Below, in pieces: positions 7,835 to 15,782 of a stretch of 64,000 nt of DNA. Under the pieces are notes generated by a model. The model had not been told where the DNA came from. It made no database searches and worked only from the letters and a program-made list of their open reading frames with translations. Each line of letters opens with the position of its first letter. Positions within the stretch are counted from its first letter, which is position 1. The DNA comes from Paractinoplanes brasiliensis (GTDB taxonomy: Bacteria > Actinomycetota > Actinomycetes > Mycobacteriales > Micromonosporaceae): the NCBI RefSeq assembly GCF_004362215.1, contig NZ_SNWR01000002.1, positions 248,001 to 312,000 on the forward strand. Reading direction: 5' to 3'. The position numbers and the translations under genes are program-made.

Positions 7835-8586
7835 CAGACCAGCACCTCTCCGGCCTTCATGGCCTCCAGCACCGTCTCGGGGGTGGGGTTGTCCAGCTCG
7901 GAGACGATCGCGCCGTCGGCCAGGAACACGACACGGTCGGTGTAGCCGGCGGCGACCGGGTCGTGGGTGACCATGACGATGGTCTGCCCGTGCTCCATCA
8001 CGCTGCTGCGCAGGAACGACAGGATTTCGGCGCCCGCCTTGGAGTCGAGGTTGCCGGTCGGCTCGTCGGCGAAGATGACGTCGGGCCGGCTCATCAACGC
8101 CCGCGCGCACGCCACCCGCTGCTGCTGGCCGCCGGAGAGCTGGCTGGGCCGGTGACCGAGCCGGTCACCGAGGCCGACCGTGCCGATCACCGTGTCCCAC
8201 CACTGCGGGTCGGGTTTGCGGCCGGCGATGTCGAGCGGCAGCCGGATGTTCTCCGCCGCGGTCAGCGTCGGCAGCAGGTTGAACTGCTGGAAGATGAAAC
8301 CGACGCGGTCGCGGCGCAGGCGGGTCAGCGCCTTGTCGCTCAGGCCGGTGACCTCGGTGCCGCCGATGTGCACCGAGCCGCGGGTGACCGTGTCGAGCCC
8401 CGCCAGGCAGTGCATGAGCGTCGACTTGCCGCTGCCGGACGGGCCCATGATGGCCGTGAACTTGCCGCGCGCGAAGCTCGCGCTCACCCCGCGCAGGGCG
8501 ACCACGCGCGCCTCCTCGGAGCCGTACACCTTCCACACGTCGTCGGCGCGTGCCGCGACAGGCTCCTGCGCCCTGGTCCCGATCAT
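7834..8586 (-). CDS. ABC transporter ATP-binding protein (LolD/MacB type)
   Basis: A 250-residue ATPase with Walker A GPSGSGKST, Q-loop FIFQQFNLLPTLTA, signature LSGGQQQRVACARAL, Walker B VIFADEPTGNLDS and H-loop VTHD. It belongs to the LolD/MacB/SalX group that pairs with FtsX-type permeases, here the overlapping downstream gene. The ATG at 8586 opens the divergent regulatory region shared with the ribbon-helix-helix gene (8809), where several palindromes sit, so transport and regulator genes are probably co-controlled. Energises the permease at the cytoplasmic face of the membrane. Confidence 0.93.
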   Translation of the reverse strand: MIGTRAQEPVAARADDVWKVYGSEEARVVALRGVSASFARGKFTAIMGPSGSGKSTLMHCLAGLDTVTRGSVHIGGTEVTGLSDKALTRLRRDRVGFIFQQFNLLPTLTAAENIRLPLDIAGRKPDPQWWDTVIGTVGLGDRLGHRPSQLSGGQQQRVACARALMSRPDVIFADEPTGNLDSKAGAEILSFLRSSVMEHGQTIVMVTHDPVAAGYTDRVVFLADGAIVSELDNPTPETVLEAMKAGEVLV

Positions 8587-8696
8587 CGTCTGCCAGCCCC
8601 CTGGAATCGTGCGGGCCGCCCCCGTCGGCCGGCCCGTGCGTCACTTGTGGAGAGCAGTTTTCTCGGATGACGGCATGAAGACGTCAACCCACGGGT

Positions 8697-8717
8697 GGAA
8701 TCTCAGGCGGAGATTCC
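8697..8717. promoter_or_regulatory. Inverted repeat in the ABC/RHH divergent promoter
   Basis: GGAATCTC (8697-8704), a 5-nt spacer, then GAGATTCC (8710-8717): a perfect 8-bp inverted repeat, typical of a dimer-bound operator. Confidence 0.55.
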
Positions 8718-8740
8718 ATACGGGAAACACCCAGGGGGCA

Positions 8741-8758
8741 CTCAGGGTCGACCCTGAG
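8741..8758. promoter_or_regulatory. 18-bp perfect palindrome, probable operator
   Basis: CTCAGGGTCGACCCTGAG reads the same on both strands with no spacer. It lies between the ABC ATPase and the RHH gene. The binding protein is unknown. Confidence 0.6.
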
Positions 8759-8778
8759 ATGTCATCGTGACGCTTGAC

Positions 8779-8798
8779 TGACGTCATCCCTGACGTCA
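8779..8798. promoter_or_regulatory. Tandem TGACGTCA palindromes, probable RHH operator
   Basis: Two TGACGTCA copies (8779-8786 and 8791-8798) start 12 bp apart and run into the start-proximal region of the RHH gene. A CATAGT hexamer (8797-8802) overlaps the second copy and lies six bases before the ATG at 8809. A protein bound here would block that promoter, so autoregulation by the RHH protein is a reasonable inference. Confidence 0.6.
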
Positions 8799-8808
8799 TA
8801 GTGGTGTC

Positions 8809-9336
8809 ATGGACCTGACGCCGTATCTGGAAACCCTGCGGGCCGACCTGGCGGCCGCCGCGGCTCCGGCCGGGCCGGAAACGATCCGCGCCGCCGAGCT
8901 GCTCGGCCACTCGCTCGAGGCGTCGGCCCGGCTCGCGCTCCTCGAGGCCCTCTCCGACGCGGCGGCCGAGATCACCACGAGGCTGCCCGAGGCGAGCGTC
9001 GAGGTGCGGCTGCGCGGCCGTGACGCCGACCTCGTGGTCAACCACCGGGCGCCCGAGCCGCCCGAGCCGCCCGCGCCGCCGGCCGCCCCGGTCCCGCCCG
9101 ACAGCGGCGACCTGACCCGGCTCACGCTGCGGATGCCCGAGTCGCTCAAGACCCACGTCGAGCAGACGGCCGCGGCCGAGGGCATCTCCGTCAACGCGTG
9201 GCTGGTCCGCGCGGTGACCATGGCCGTCAACAACGTGCCGCCGCCCTTCCCGCCCGGGGCGCCTGGCGCTTTCCCGCCCGGAGTGCCCGGTGGCGGCCGT
9301 ACGCCCAAGCGGGTCACCGGCTTCTTCCAGGCCTGA
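8809..9336 (+). CDS. Ribbon-helix-helix DNA-binding protein
   Basis: 175 residues. The C-terminal half holds an Arc/MetJ-like ribbon-helix-helix: a beta strand LTRLTLRMPESL followed by helices THVEQTAAAEGIS and VNAWLVRAVTMAV (about residues 103-143). The N-terminal half (about 1-80) is helical and acidic and is joined by a PEPPEPPAPP linker. The C-terminus is a PPFPPGAPG-type proline/glycine tail. RHH proteins bind short palindromes as dimers of dimers, which fits the tandem TGACGTCA sites just upstream. It is followed by the DUF4097 gene on the same strand and diverges from the ABC transporter. The N-terminal domain is not recognised and could be an effector or toxin-binding part. Confidence 0.8.
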   Translation: MDLTPYLETLRADLAAAAAPAGPETIRAAELLGHSLEASARLALLEALSDAAAEITTRLPEASVEVRLRGRDADLVVNHRAPEPPEPPAPPAAPVPPDSGDLTRLTLRMPESLKTHVEQTAAAEGISVNAWLVRAVTMAVNNVPPPFPPGAPGAFPPGVPGGGRTPKRVTGFFQA

Positions 9337-9422
9337 CCCCTTCCCGTTCCGCCACTTGACTCTTCCCCTGGGTGAGGGTCGAGCGTGTCCGCATGCCCAT
9401 TTCACCGTCTGGAGACCCCTCA

Positions 9423-10225
9423 TGTTCGAGTTCGACCACCCGGCGCCGGTCACGGTCAGCCTGCGCACCAACGCCGGCCTCGTCGGCCTGCACGCCGAGC
9501 AGCGCGACACCGTGCAGGTCACGGTCGAGGCCATGGACGACCGGGACACGTCCCGCGAGGCCGCCGACAAGACCCGCGTCGTCCTCGACGGCGACACGCT
9601 GCTCATCGAGGTCCCGCACGACGCCAAGATCTGGCGGCGCGCGCCCAAGCTCGCCATCACCGCCCGCGTGCCGGCCGGCAGCACGCTGCACGGCAAAAGC
9701 GCCTCGGCCGGCATCCAGGCCGCCGGCACGTGGTCCGACGTCAAGCTGGATGTCGCCTCCGCCGACGTGGAGCTCGCCGAGGCCACCGGCGACGTCGCGC
9801 TGGACTCGGCCAGCGGCGACCTCGGCGTGGGCCGGATCGGTGGCTCCGCCAAGCTCGGCACGGCCTCCGGCGACGTGCGCCTCGATGACGTCACCGGTGA
9901 CGTCAAGGTGAAGTCGGCGAGCGGCGACGTGCGGGTCGGCGCCGTCGGGGGTTCCCTGCGCGCGTCCACCGCCTCGGGCGACCTCAGCGTCGGCCGGCTG
10001 AGCACCGGACGGAGCGAGATCAGCACCGCGTCCGGCGACGTCCGGGTCGGCATCACCGCCGGCGCCGGGGTGTGGCTCGACCTGAACACCGCTTCCGGCC
10101 GCACCACCAGCGACCTCACGCCGACCGGCGACACCCCGCCCACCGGCGCCACCATCGAGCTGCGGGTCCGTACGGCCAGCGGCGACATCCACATCCACCG
10201 CTCGTCCGAAGGGAAAACCGTCTGA
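9423..10225 (+). CDS. DUF4097 beta-strand repeat (adhesin-like) protein
   Basis: 267 residues built from repeated short beta-strand units of the TASGDVRVG / SASGDLGVG type, the signature of the DUF4097 (LiaG/putative adhesin) right-handed beta-helix. No signal peptide or TM segment is visible, so it is probably cytosolic. In other bacteria these proteins accompany LiaFSR-type envelope-stress regulators, but their role is not known. The ATG at 9423 follows a GGAG-containing leader, and the stop overlaps the start of the 46-residue gene (TGATG), so the two are translationally coupled. Confidence 0.88.
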
Positions 10226-10365
10226 TGCTGCCCGACAACCGTTTCGGCATCGAGAACAACGCCCGCCGCCTCATCGGGAACCGCCGCAAGCGCGCCGGCC
10301 GGTTCACCCCGCCGGACTGGCCGGTGAGCCGCGGGCCGACCCCGAACCCGCGCCGTGAGGCCTGA
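10225..10365 (+). CDS. 46-residue basic protein coupled to DUF4097 gene
   Basis: The ATG at 10225 shares a base with the TGA of the DUF4097 gene. The peptide starts MLPDNRFGIENNARRLIGN and continues with a cluster of Arg/Lys (NRRKRAGRF) and a proline-rich tail; net charge is strongly positive. No domain is recognised. The stop-start overlap and normal codon use support a real gene. It may bind the acidic beta-helix partner or nucleic acid; that is a guess. Confidence 0.6.
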   Translation: MLPDNRFGIENNARRLIGNRRKRAGRFTPPDWPVSRGPTPNPRREA

Positions 10366-10368
10366 GGC

Positions 10369-10416
10369 TGTGGACAACTCCGGACGGCCCGGACGGGCCT
10401 GTGGACAACCCCGGAC
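10369..10416. repeat. Pair of DnaA-box-like direct repeats flanking a short stem
   Basis: TGTGGACAAC(T/C)CCGGAC occurs at 10369-10385 and 10400-10416 as a 31-bp-period direct repeat, with a small GGCCC/GGGCC stem between. TGTGGACAA is the reverse complement of TTGTCCACA, one base from the classical DnaA box. Further copies lie at 11317, 11359, 58365 and 58382. Confidence 0.55.
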
Positions 10417-10459
10417 GCCGGCCTTGACACCGCGGTACCGTGCCCCTCCCGCCCAGAAC

Positions 10460-10479
10460 GGGGGTGGGGGAGGGGGTGG
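10460..10479 (+). other. G-quadruplex-forming tract
   Basis: Three runs of five G and a final GG separated by single bases (T, A, T). It is the densest G-tract seen in the window and lies just beyond the stop of the response-regulator gene. Confidence 0.45.
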
Positions 10480-10548
10480 CGGAACTCCTACAGCCTCTTG
10501 ATCCACCAGGCGGATCGGCCGGGCGGGGAGCGCATCGTGCGCGGCTGC

Positions 10549-11262
10549 TCAGGCGCCGGGCTTGACCAGGCCTGTCTCGTAGGCCAGGACCACGGCCTGG
10601 GTACGGTCGCGCAGGCGCAGCTTGGTCAGCACGTGCCCGACATGGGTCTTGATCGTCGTCTCGCTCACCTGGAGCGCGGCGGCGATCTCGGCGTTGGAGT
10701 GACCGCGCGCCACGTGGACCAGCACCTCGCGTTCCCGCTCGGTCAGGGTGTCGAGCTTGCCGGCGGCCGTGGTCTCGGGGGCGGGCAGGGCCTCGGCCAC
10801 CCGGACCAGGATGTGGGCCAGCACCGCGGGCGTGATGACGGCACCGCCTGCGGCCACGGCCCGTACCGCGGCCACCAGTTCCTCGGCGGGGGCGTTCTTG
10901 AGCAGGTAACCCGAGGCGCCGGCGGCGATGGCGGCCAGCACGTCCTCGTCGGAGCCGTGCTCGGTCAGCAGCAGCACCCGCACGGGCAGGCCGGACGCCG
11001 CCACGGCGCGGGCCACGCCCAGGCCGTCGACGCGGGGCAGAGCAAGGTCGGCGATCAGCACGTCGGGCAGCAGCCGCCGGGCCAGCACGACCGCCTCGCC
11101 GCCGTCCCCGGTCTCACCCGCGATCACGATCTCGGGCGCGCCGCCGGCCGTCAGGATCGCGCGGAGCCCGGAGCGCTGCATCGGCGCCGCATCGGCCACG
11201 AGCACACGTATCGGCCGTTGGATGATCAACAGGTGCTCCGGAGCAGCCACCGCCTCCCCCAC
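10549..11262 (-). CDS. LuxR/NarL-family response regulator
   Basis: 237 residues: an N-terminal receiver domain (about 18-130) and a C-terminal LuxR helix-turn-helix (about 165-230; LTEREREVLVHVARG and the recognition helix VSETTIKTHVGHVLTKL). The phosphoacceptor D72 (LIADLALP), the threonine in LLLTEH and the lysine in YLLKNAP are present. The acidic pair near the N-terminus is reduced from DD to DA (VADAAP, D24-A25), so phosphorylation may be weaker or Mg-independent. No histidine kinase gene is adjacent, so it is an orphan. Start: GTG 11262 was chosen as the longest frame compatible with the receiver fold; GTG 11250 is an alternative. Confidence 0.87.
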   Translation of the reverse strand: MGEAVAAPEHLLIIQRPIRVLVADAAPMQRSGLRAILTAGGAPEIVIAGETGDGGEAVVLARRLLPDVLIADLALPRVDGLGVARAVAASGLPVRVLLLTEHGSDEDVLAAIAAGASGYLLKNAPAEELVAAVRAVAAGGAVITPAVLAHILVRVAEALPAPETTAAGKLDTLTEREREVLVHVARGHSNAEIAAALQVSETTIKTHVGHVLTKLRLRDRTQAVVLAYETGLVKPGA

Positions 11263-11316
11263 CCCACCTCTGGGAGGGCCGGCAAAGCTAGCACGCTGTC
11301 AAGCCGGGAGCGGGAG

Positions 11317-11367
11317 TTGTCCACAGCGGCGCCGGTCGTCGGATGAGCCGGTGCGGGGTTGTCCACA
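11317..11367. repeat. Two TTGTCCACA DnaA-box-like sites
   Basis: TTGTCCACA at 11317-11325 and 11359-11367, in inverse orientation to the pair at 10369-10416, so the response-regulator gene is bracketed by facing pairs. Confidence 0.5.
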
Positions 11368-11462
11368 GGGCCGCCGGGAGCGCACGAGTGCATGGCGCCA
11401 CCCTAAGGCTCAAGCCAAGCAGTCGTCGTGAGGGCTCACGCGCGGCGGCCCGGCGGCCTGGT

Positions 11463-12512
11463 TCACGCCAAGCGATCGTCGTCGGCTGGGCCCACCTGCA
11501 GGGGCACGGCGGGGGCGGACGGGTACGGCGGCGGGGTGCCGCCCTTGGCCGGGCACAGGGCCTGATGGCTGCACCACCCGCAGAGGCGGCTCGGCTTGGG
11601 CAGGAAGTTGCGTTCGCGTTTGGCCCGTTCGATCGCCTCGGAGAGGGCGACCAGGGTGCGCTCGAACCGTTCCAGTTCCTCGGCGTCGGGGCTGTAGTCG
11701 CAGACCTCGGCGTCCTTCAGGTAGAGCAGGCGCAGCACGCGGGGGACGACGCCGCGGGTGCGCCACAGCACCAGGGCGTAGAACTTCAGCTGGAACAGGG
11801 CCCGGCCCTCGAACGCCTCGCGGGGGGCGCCGCCCGTCTTGTAGTCGACCACCCGCAGGTCGCCGCCGGGGGCGACGTCGAGGCGGTCGATGTAGCCGCG
11901 GATCAGCAGCTCGTCGTCGACCAGCGTGGACACCAGGGTCTCGCGTTCGGCCGGTTCGAGGCGGCGCGGGTCCTCGACGGCGAAGTAGCCGGGGAGCAGC
12001 GCCTGGGCGCCGGACAGGAACGCGGCCAGCCGGGTGTTCTCGTCGGCTGCCGCCAGGGCCGGCCCACCGGTCGCGTCGATCTCAGCGGCGACAGCGGCGG
12101 GGTCGACGGTCGGGAAGGCCGAGGCGGCGACACCGACAGGACCGGGGGAGGCGGTGACAGCGGCCGGCGAGCCGGAGAGATCCAGGACGGTCTGACCCGG
12201 CACCTCGGAACTGGTGGCCGCGGCGAAGATCTCGCCCAGTCCGGGTTCGCGTTCGAGCAGGCGCCGCCACGTGGGAGCGACCAGGGCGGCGGCGGTCTCG
12301 GGGGTGCGCTCGGCGGCGGGCAGGTCGAACAGGGCCTCGAGCACGGCGTGCACCAGAGTGCCGCGTACCTGGTCGGCGGTGGGCTGCTCGGGCAGACGGT
12401 CGATCGTGCGGAAGCGGAACAGCAGCGGGCACGTCTTGAAGTCGGCCGCCCGGGACGGCGACAACGAGGGGCCGGTGTGCGGCGCCTGGACTTCAGCGGG
12501 GGAGGCCGTCAT
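11463..12512 (-). CDS. RecB-family PD-(D/E)XK exonuclease
   Basis: 349 residues with the RecB/Cas4-like nuclease core: an N-terminal LSPSRAADFKTCPLLFRFR segment, the motif region LLIRGYIDRLDVAPGGDLRVVDYKTG (in shorter form GYIDRLD, then VVDYKTG, the PD-(D/E)XK Asp and Lys), the QLKFYALVLWR helix, and a cysteine cluster CGWCSHQALC near the C-terminus that with an upstream Cys (CPLLF) could hold an Fe-S cluster. It probably processes DNA ends during repair. A RecB-family gene beside trmI and the proteasome genes is common in actinobacteria. The ATG at 12512 was chosen over the longer frame (to 12725) because a damage-type promoter lies just upstream and would give a leaderless mRNA. Confidence 0.87.
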   Translation of the reverse strand: MTASPAEVQAPHTGPSLSPSRAADFKTCPLLFRFRTIDRLPEQPTADQVRGTLVHAVLEALFDLPAAERTPETAAALVAPTWRRLLEREPGLGEIFAAATSSEVPGQTVLDLSGSPAAVTASPGPVGVAASAFPTVDPAAVAAEIDATGGPALAAADENTRLAAFLSGAQALLPGYFAVEDPRRLEPAERETLVSTLVDDELLIRGYIDRLDVAPGGDLRVVDYKTGGAPREAFEGRALFQLKFYALVLWRTRGVVPRVLRLLYLKDAEVCDYSPDAEELERFERTLVALSEAIERAKRERNFLPKPSRLCGWCSHQALCPAKGGTPPPYPSAPAVPLQVGPADDDRLA

Positions 12513-12519
12513 GGCAAAG

Positions 12520-12542
12520 AGGCTAGGGCAGAGGTGTGACAA
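12520..12542 (-). promoter_or_regulatory. PafBC/RecA-NDp-type promoter of the RecB-family exonuclease
   Basis: On the minus strand TTGTCACAC (12542-12534), exactly eight bases, then TAGCCT (12525-12520). The known RecA-independent damage promoter is tTGTCRgtg-N8-TAnnnT. The ATG (12512) is seven bases beyond the hexamer, so the transcript is probably leaderless. Confidence 0.65.
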
Positions 12543-12575
12543 AAACGCCGAGAGGGGGCTCCCAGGTCGCTTCCG

Positions 12576-12588
12576 TAGCATCGACGTC
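12576..12588 (+). promoter_or_regulatory. -10 hexamer for the site-2 protease gene, leaderless
   Basis: TAGCAT (12576-12581) lies seven bases before GTG 12589, with no Shine-Dalgarno sequence between. Confidence 0.45.
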
Positions 12589-13776
12589 GTGGACGACAGC
12601 ACGGCGAGCAGCAACGGGGCCCGGCAGCGGCGGCAGGCACGGCGCTCCGGCCGTCCCGTGGGGCACGTGCTGGGCATCCCGATCTTTGTGAACGGGTCCA
12701 TGGTGCTGCTGGCCGCGCTGGTCACGCTCGTCTACGGCAATTACGTACGGGGTCAGCTCGACCTGCCCGGCGTGCTGGCGTACGTGGTGGGTTTCGGTTT
12801 TGTGCTGTGCCTGCTCGGCTCGGTGCTGCTGCACGAGCTGGGCCACGCCCTGACCGCCCGCCGGTTCTCCATCGGCGTGCGCGGCATCACGCTGGAACTG
12901 CTCGGCGGCTGGACGGAGATGGACCGGGAAGCGCCTTCCCCGCGGGTCGACGCGCTGGTCAGCCTGGCCGGCCCGGCCGTCTCGCTGGTTCTCGGCGGGG
13001 TGGCCACGGGCGCCTTCCTCGCGCTGCCCGACCGCACCATGGCCGGGCAGATCGCTTTCCAGCTGGCCGCCAGCAACATCCTGGTGGCCGTCTTCAACGT
13101 GCTGCCGGGGCTGCCGCTCGACGGCGGCCGCGCGCTGCGGGCCGGCCTGTGGGCGGTCCTCAAGGACCGTAACCGCGCCACCGAGCTGGCCGGCTGGGCG
13201 GGCTGGCTGATCGCCTTCGGCACCGGCATGACCGCGTTCTGGTTCTACCGCCTCGGCACGCTCACCCTGCTCGGGCTGCTGTTCGTGCTGCTGGTGGTGT
13301 TCACCTTGTGGCAGGGCGCCGGGCAGTCGATCCGCCTGGCCCGGATGACCCGCCGGTTCCCGCTGGTCGACCTCAACCAGCTGGCCCGCCCGCTGCTCAC
13401 CGTGCCCGCCGGCACGCCGCTCGGCGAGGCCCAGCGGCGCCGCTCGCAGGACCCCCGGCCGGGCGTGGTGCTGGCCGTGTCGGACTCGGCCGGTAATCTC
13501 ACCGCGTTGGTCGATCCGGTCGCCGCCGAGCGCGTGCCGGTCGACCGGCGCCCGTGGGTGGCCGTCGACACCGTGGCCCGCTCGCGTGACGCGGTGCCCG
13601 CGCTCCCGCTCGGGCTCAGCGGCGAGCAGGTGGTCCGCGCGCTGCAGGCCCACCCTGCCGCGCAATACGTCGTCACCTCGGGCGAGGATGTGGTGGGGGT
13701 CCTGCGGGTGGGTGACGTCGCCCAGGTGCTGGAGCCCCGCCGTGCCGCACGCCCCGTGAAGCAGAGAGAGAAGTAG
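12589..13776 (+). CDS. Site-2 protease family zinc metalloprotease (M50)
   Basis: 395 residues. The zinc motif HELGH (residues 82-86) lies in a TM helix, and the second conserved region is NVLPGLPLDGGRAL, matching the family NPxPxxPLDGG element. About six hydrophobic segments are seen up to residue 250. The C-terminal part (about 260-380) resembles a CBS-type pair often found in these proteins (VLRVGDV near the end). Such proteases cut membrane-bound substrates, commonly anti-sigma factors; the substrate is unknown. It diverges from the RecB-family gene and its stop overlaps the trmI start by one base. Confidence 0.88.
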   Translation: MDDSTASSNGARQRRQARRSGRPVGHVLGIPIFVNGSMVLLAALVTLVYGNYVRGQLDLPGVLAYVVGFGFVLCLLGSVLLHELGHALTARRFSIGVRGITLELLGGWTEMDREAPSPRVDALVSLAGPAVSLVLGGVATGAFLALPDRTMAGQIAFQLAASNILVAVFNVLPGLPLDGGRALRAGLWAVLKDRNRATELAGWAGWLIAFGTGMTAFWFYRLGTLTLLGLLFVLLVVFTLWQGAGQSIRLARMTRRFPLVDLNQLARPLLTVPAGTPLGEAQRRRSQDPRPGVVLAVSDSAGNLTALVDPVAAERVPVDRRPWVAVDTVARSRDAVPALPLGLSGEQVVRALQAHPAAQYVVTSGEDVVGVLRVGDVAQVLEPRRAARPVKQREK

Positions 13777-14738
13777 TGACCATTTCGCCTGCCACCGTCG
13801 TCGACGACTCGCAGCCCGCGCACCGCGGGCCGTTCCGGGCGGGTGACCGCGTCCAGCTCACCGACCCCAAGGGCCGGATGCACACGATCGTGCTGGAGCC
13901 GGGCAAGTCGTTCCACACCCACCGCGGCGCGCTGGAGCACGACGCGCTGATCGGCCTGCCCGACGGCAGCGTCGTCACCTCCTCCGGCAGCACGGCCTAC
14001 CTCGCGTTGCGTCCCCTGCTCAGCGACTACGTGCTGTCGATGCCGCGCGGCGCCCAGGTGATCTATCCGAAGGACGCCGCCCAGATCGTGGCGATGGGCG
14101 ACATCTTCCCCGGCGCCAAGGTGCTCGAGGCCGGTGTCGGCTCGGGCGCGCTGACCTGTTCGCTGCTGCGCGCCGTGGGCACCAGCGGGGAGCTTCACTC
14201 GTACGAGGTGCGGGACGACTTCGCCGCGATCGCGCGCAAGAACGTCGAGTCGTTCTTCGGCGGCCCGCACCCGGCCTGGCACCTGCACTCCGGCGACGTG
14301 GCGACCAACCCGGAGACCGGTTTCGACCGGATCGTCCTCGACATGCTGACCCCGTGGGAGGCCCTCGACATGGTCGAGAAGGCGCTCGTGCCGGGCGGGG
14401 TGTTCATCGGGTACGTGGCGACCACGCCGCAGCTGTCCGAGCTGGTGGAGGCCCTGCGGGAGCGGGGCGGCTGGACCGAGCCGCGGGCCTGGGAGTCGCT
14501 GGTTCGCGACTGGCACGCCGAGGGCCTGGCCGTCCGCCCCGACCACCGCATGATCGCGCACACGGCGTTCCTGGTCTCGGCCCGCAAGCTCGCGCCCGGC
14601 GTGACCGCCCCGCCCCGCCGCCGCAAGCCGAGCAAGGGCGCCGAGGCGTACGCGCTCAAACGGGCCGCCCAGGCAGCGCCGGCCGCCCAGCAGGAACCCG
14701 CCGACGAGGCCCCCGGCGACCGCTCACCGATCGAATGA
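13776..14738 (+). CDS. trmI: tRNA (adenine-N1)-methyltransferase TrmI
   Basis: 320 residues, SAM-dependent, forms m1A58 in the T-loop of tRNAs as a tetramer. The N-terminal beta domain carries SFHTHRGALEHDALIG. The Rossmann core has motif I KVLEAGVGSGALTCSLLRAVG, seen as LEAGVGSG (about residues 113-120), the acidic motif YEVRDDF and motif IV FDRIVLDMLTPWE. The C-terminal tail past residue 285 is Ala/Lys/Pro-rich and typical of actinobacterial homologues. GTG 13776 overlaps the TAG of the protease gene. This placement upstream of the proteasome locus matches the synteny in mycobacteria. Confidence 0.95.
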   Translation: MTISPATVVDDSQPAHRGPFRAGDRVQLTDPKGRMHTIVLEPGKSFHTHRGALEHDALIGLPDGSVVTSSGSTAYLALRPLLSDYVLSMPRGAQVIYPKDAAQIVAMGDIFPGAKVLEAGVGSGALTCSLLRAVGTSGELHSYEVRDDFAAIARKNVESFFGGPHPAWHLHSGDVATNPETGFDRIVLDMLTPWEALDMVEKALVPGGVFIGYVATTPQLSELVEALRERGGWTEPRAWESLVRDWHAEGLAVRPDHRMIAHTAFLVSARKLAPGVTAPPRRRKPSKGAEAYALKRAAQAAPAAQQEPADEAPGDRSPIE

Positions 14739-14822
14739 CGCCTCCTGGCTCGCGGATGTGACGGCGCGCTCAGGGTTCGGGTAGCTTCCAGTTCGGCAGT
14801 GGCACGGCTCGGGGAGGATCGG

Positions 14823-15422
14823 GTGGGCGCGATGAGTTCTCCGCCGTTCGGCGGCAGCAACGAGATGCCGGCGGTCTTCCCCGACTGGTCGCCCTACCAG
14901 GACCTCGACTCGGCCGCCCGCGCCTACCTGCGCGACCCCGAGGTGGCGCTGGACGCGCTGTTCGGCGTGCTGCGCGGCGCCTCGGTGCTCAGCTTCACCC
15001 TCGAACGCTTCGTCAACGAGGTCAACGGCGTCTGGCAGGAGGTCGTCATCTGCGACGGCAGCCGCCTGGTGCTGTGGCACGGCGAGGACGTCGCGCCCGG
15101 TGACGGCCCGGTCGGCTCGATGACCTCGTCGCTGCGGGTGGTGCCGCTGTCCACGGTCACCGAGGTCGGCTGCCGGCGCCGGCTCACCCGCACCTCCAAC
15201 GGCCAGGCCCGGGTCGACAGCATCGACGTCTACCTGCTGCTCAGCTCGGTCGACGACGCCGTGCCGCCGCCCGGCATGGATGAAGGTGAATCACGCGCCA
15301 CCATCCGCCACGACGCGCTGCGCTTCGGCAAGACGCTCGACGACGGCGGCCCCGGCCAGATCGCCCGGCTGGAGGAGTTCTCGCGGGTGGTCGCGTCCCT
15401 GGTGGGCCGTCCGACCCTTTAG
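14823..15422 (+). CDS. Conserved hypothetical protein upstream of arc
   Basis: 199 residues, no domain recognised with certainty. It has a compact alpha/beta appearance, with a segment SFTLERFVNEVNGVWQEVVICDG and a basic patch GCRRRLTRT, and no TM or signal segment. Genes of this kind lie between trmI and arc in related actinomycetes, which hints at a linked role, but none is known. Start choice: GGGGAGG (14811-14817) lies five bases before GTG 14823. GTG 14799 has no such site, and ATG 14832 is too far away. A clear terminator follows at 15443. Confidence 0.72.
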   Translation: MGAMSSPPFGGSNEMPAVFPDWSPYQDLDSAARAYLRDPEVALDALFGVLRGASVLSFTLERFVNEVNGVWQEVVICDGSRLVLWHGEDVAPGDGPVGSMTSSLRVVPLSTVTEVGCRRRLTRTSNGQARVDSIDVYLLLSSVDDAVPPPGMDEGESRATIRHDALRFGKTLDDGGPGQIARLEEFSRVVASLVGRPTL

Positions 15423-15442
15423 GGGTGATCCGGCACCGTCGA

Positions 15443-15469
15443 CACACGTTTCCGCCGTGTGACTTTTTT
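15443..15469 (+). terminator. Intrinsic terminator with T-tract
   Basis: CACACG, 7-nt loop, CGTGTG, then AC and six T. It follows the stop of the hypothetical gene by 20 bases and isolates arc from upstream transcription. Confidence 0.75.
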
Positions 15470-15782
15470 CTATGTTTCCCGAGGCGGCGCCGCCCCGTCC
15501 CGACGGTGACAACCCCCTGCCGTACGCCCGTGCGCCTCCTGCCGCAAATGGGCCGTTTCGCCGCTGCGCAGCAGGTAGACCCCGTCATGCCCCCGGCCCG
15601 GCGTCAACCGGGCCGTCGGCGGGCGCGGGCCCGGCCGATGGTGCGGAACGGGGCCGGGAAAGGCCTTGCGGGCACCGGCCGAATGGATCAAGACTCGGTG
15701 ACGAGGGTGTTGCACGGGTCGAAATCCGGCCCGCAGCGGCTAGTGTTAACCCAAGACGTTCGAGCCCCCGGGGAGGTGGGAC
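15470..15782 (+). promoter_or_regulatory. Intergenic region with the arc promoter
   Basis: No gene is supported. A TAGTGT hexamer at 15741-15746 is a plausible -10; the same GGCTAGTGT string precedes pafA. The implied leader is about 30 nt and includes the GGGGAGG Shine-Dalgarno sequence at 15770-15776. No good -35 element is seen. Confidence 0.4.

Noticed and set aside
10369..11367. Chromosomal replication origin
   Set aside because: DnaA-like sites are present but there are only four, no AT-rich unwinding region is seen, and dnaA, dnaN and gyrB are absent.
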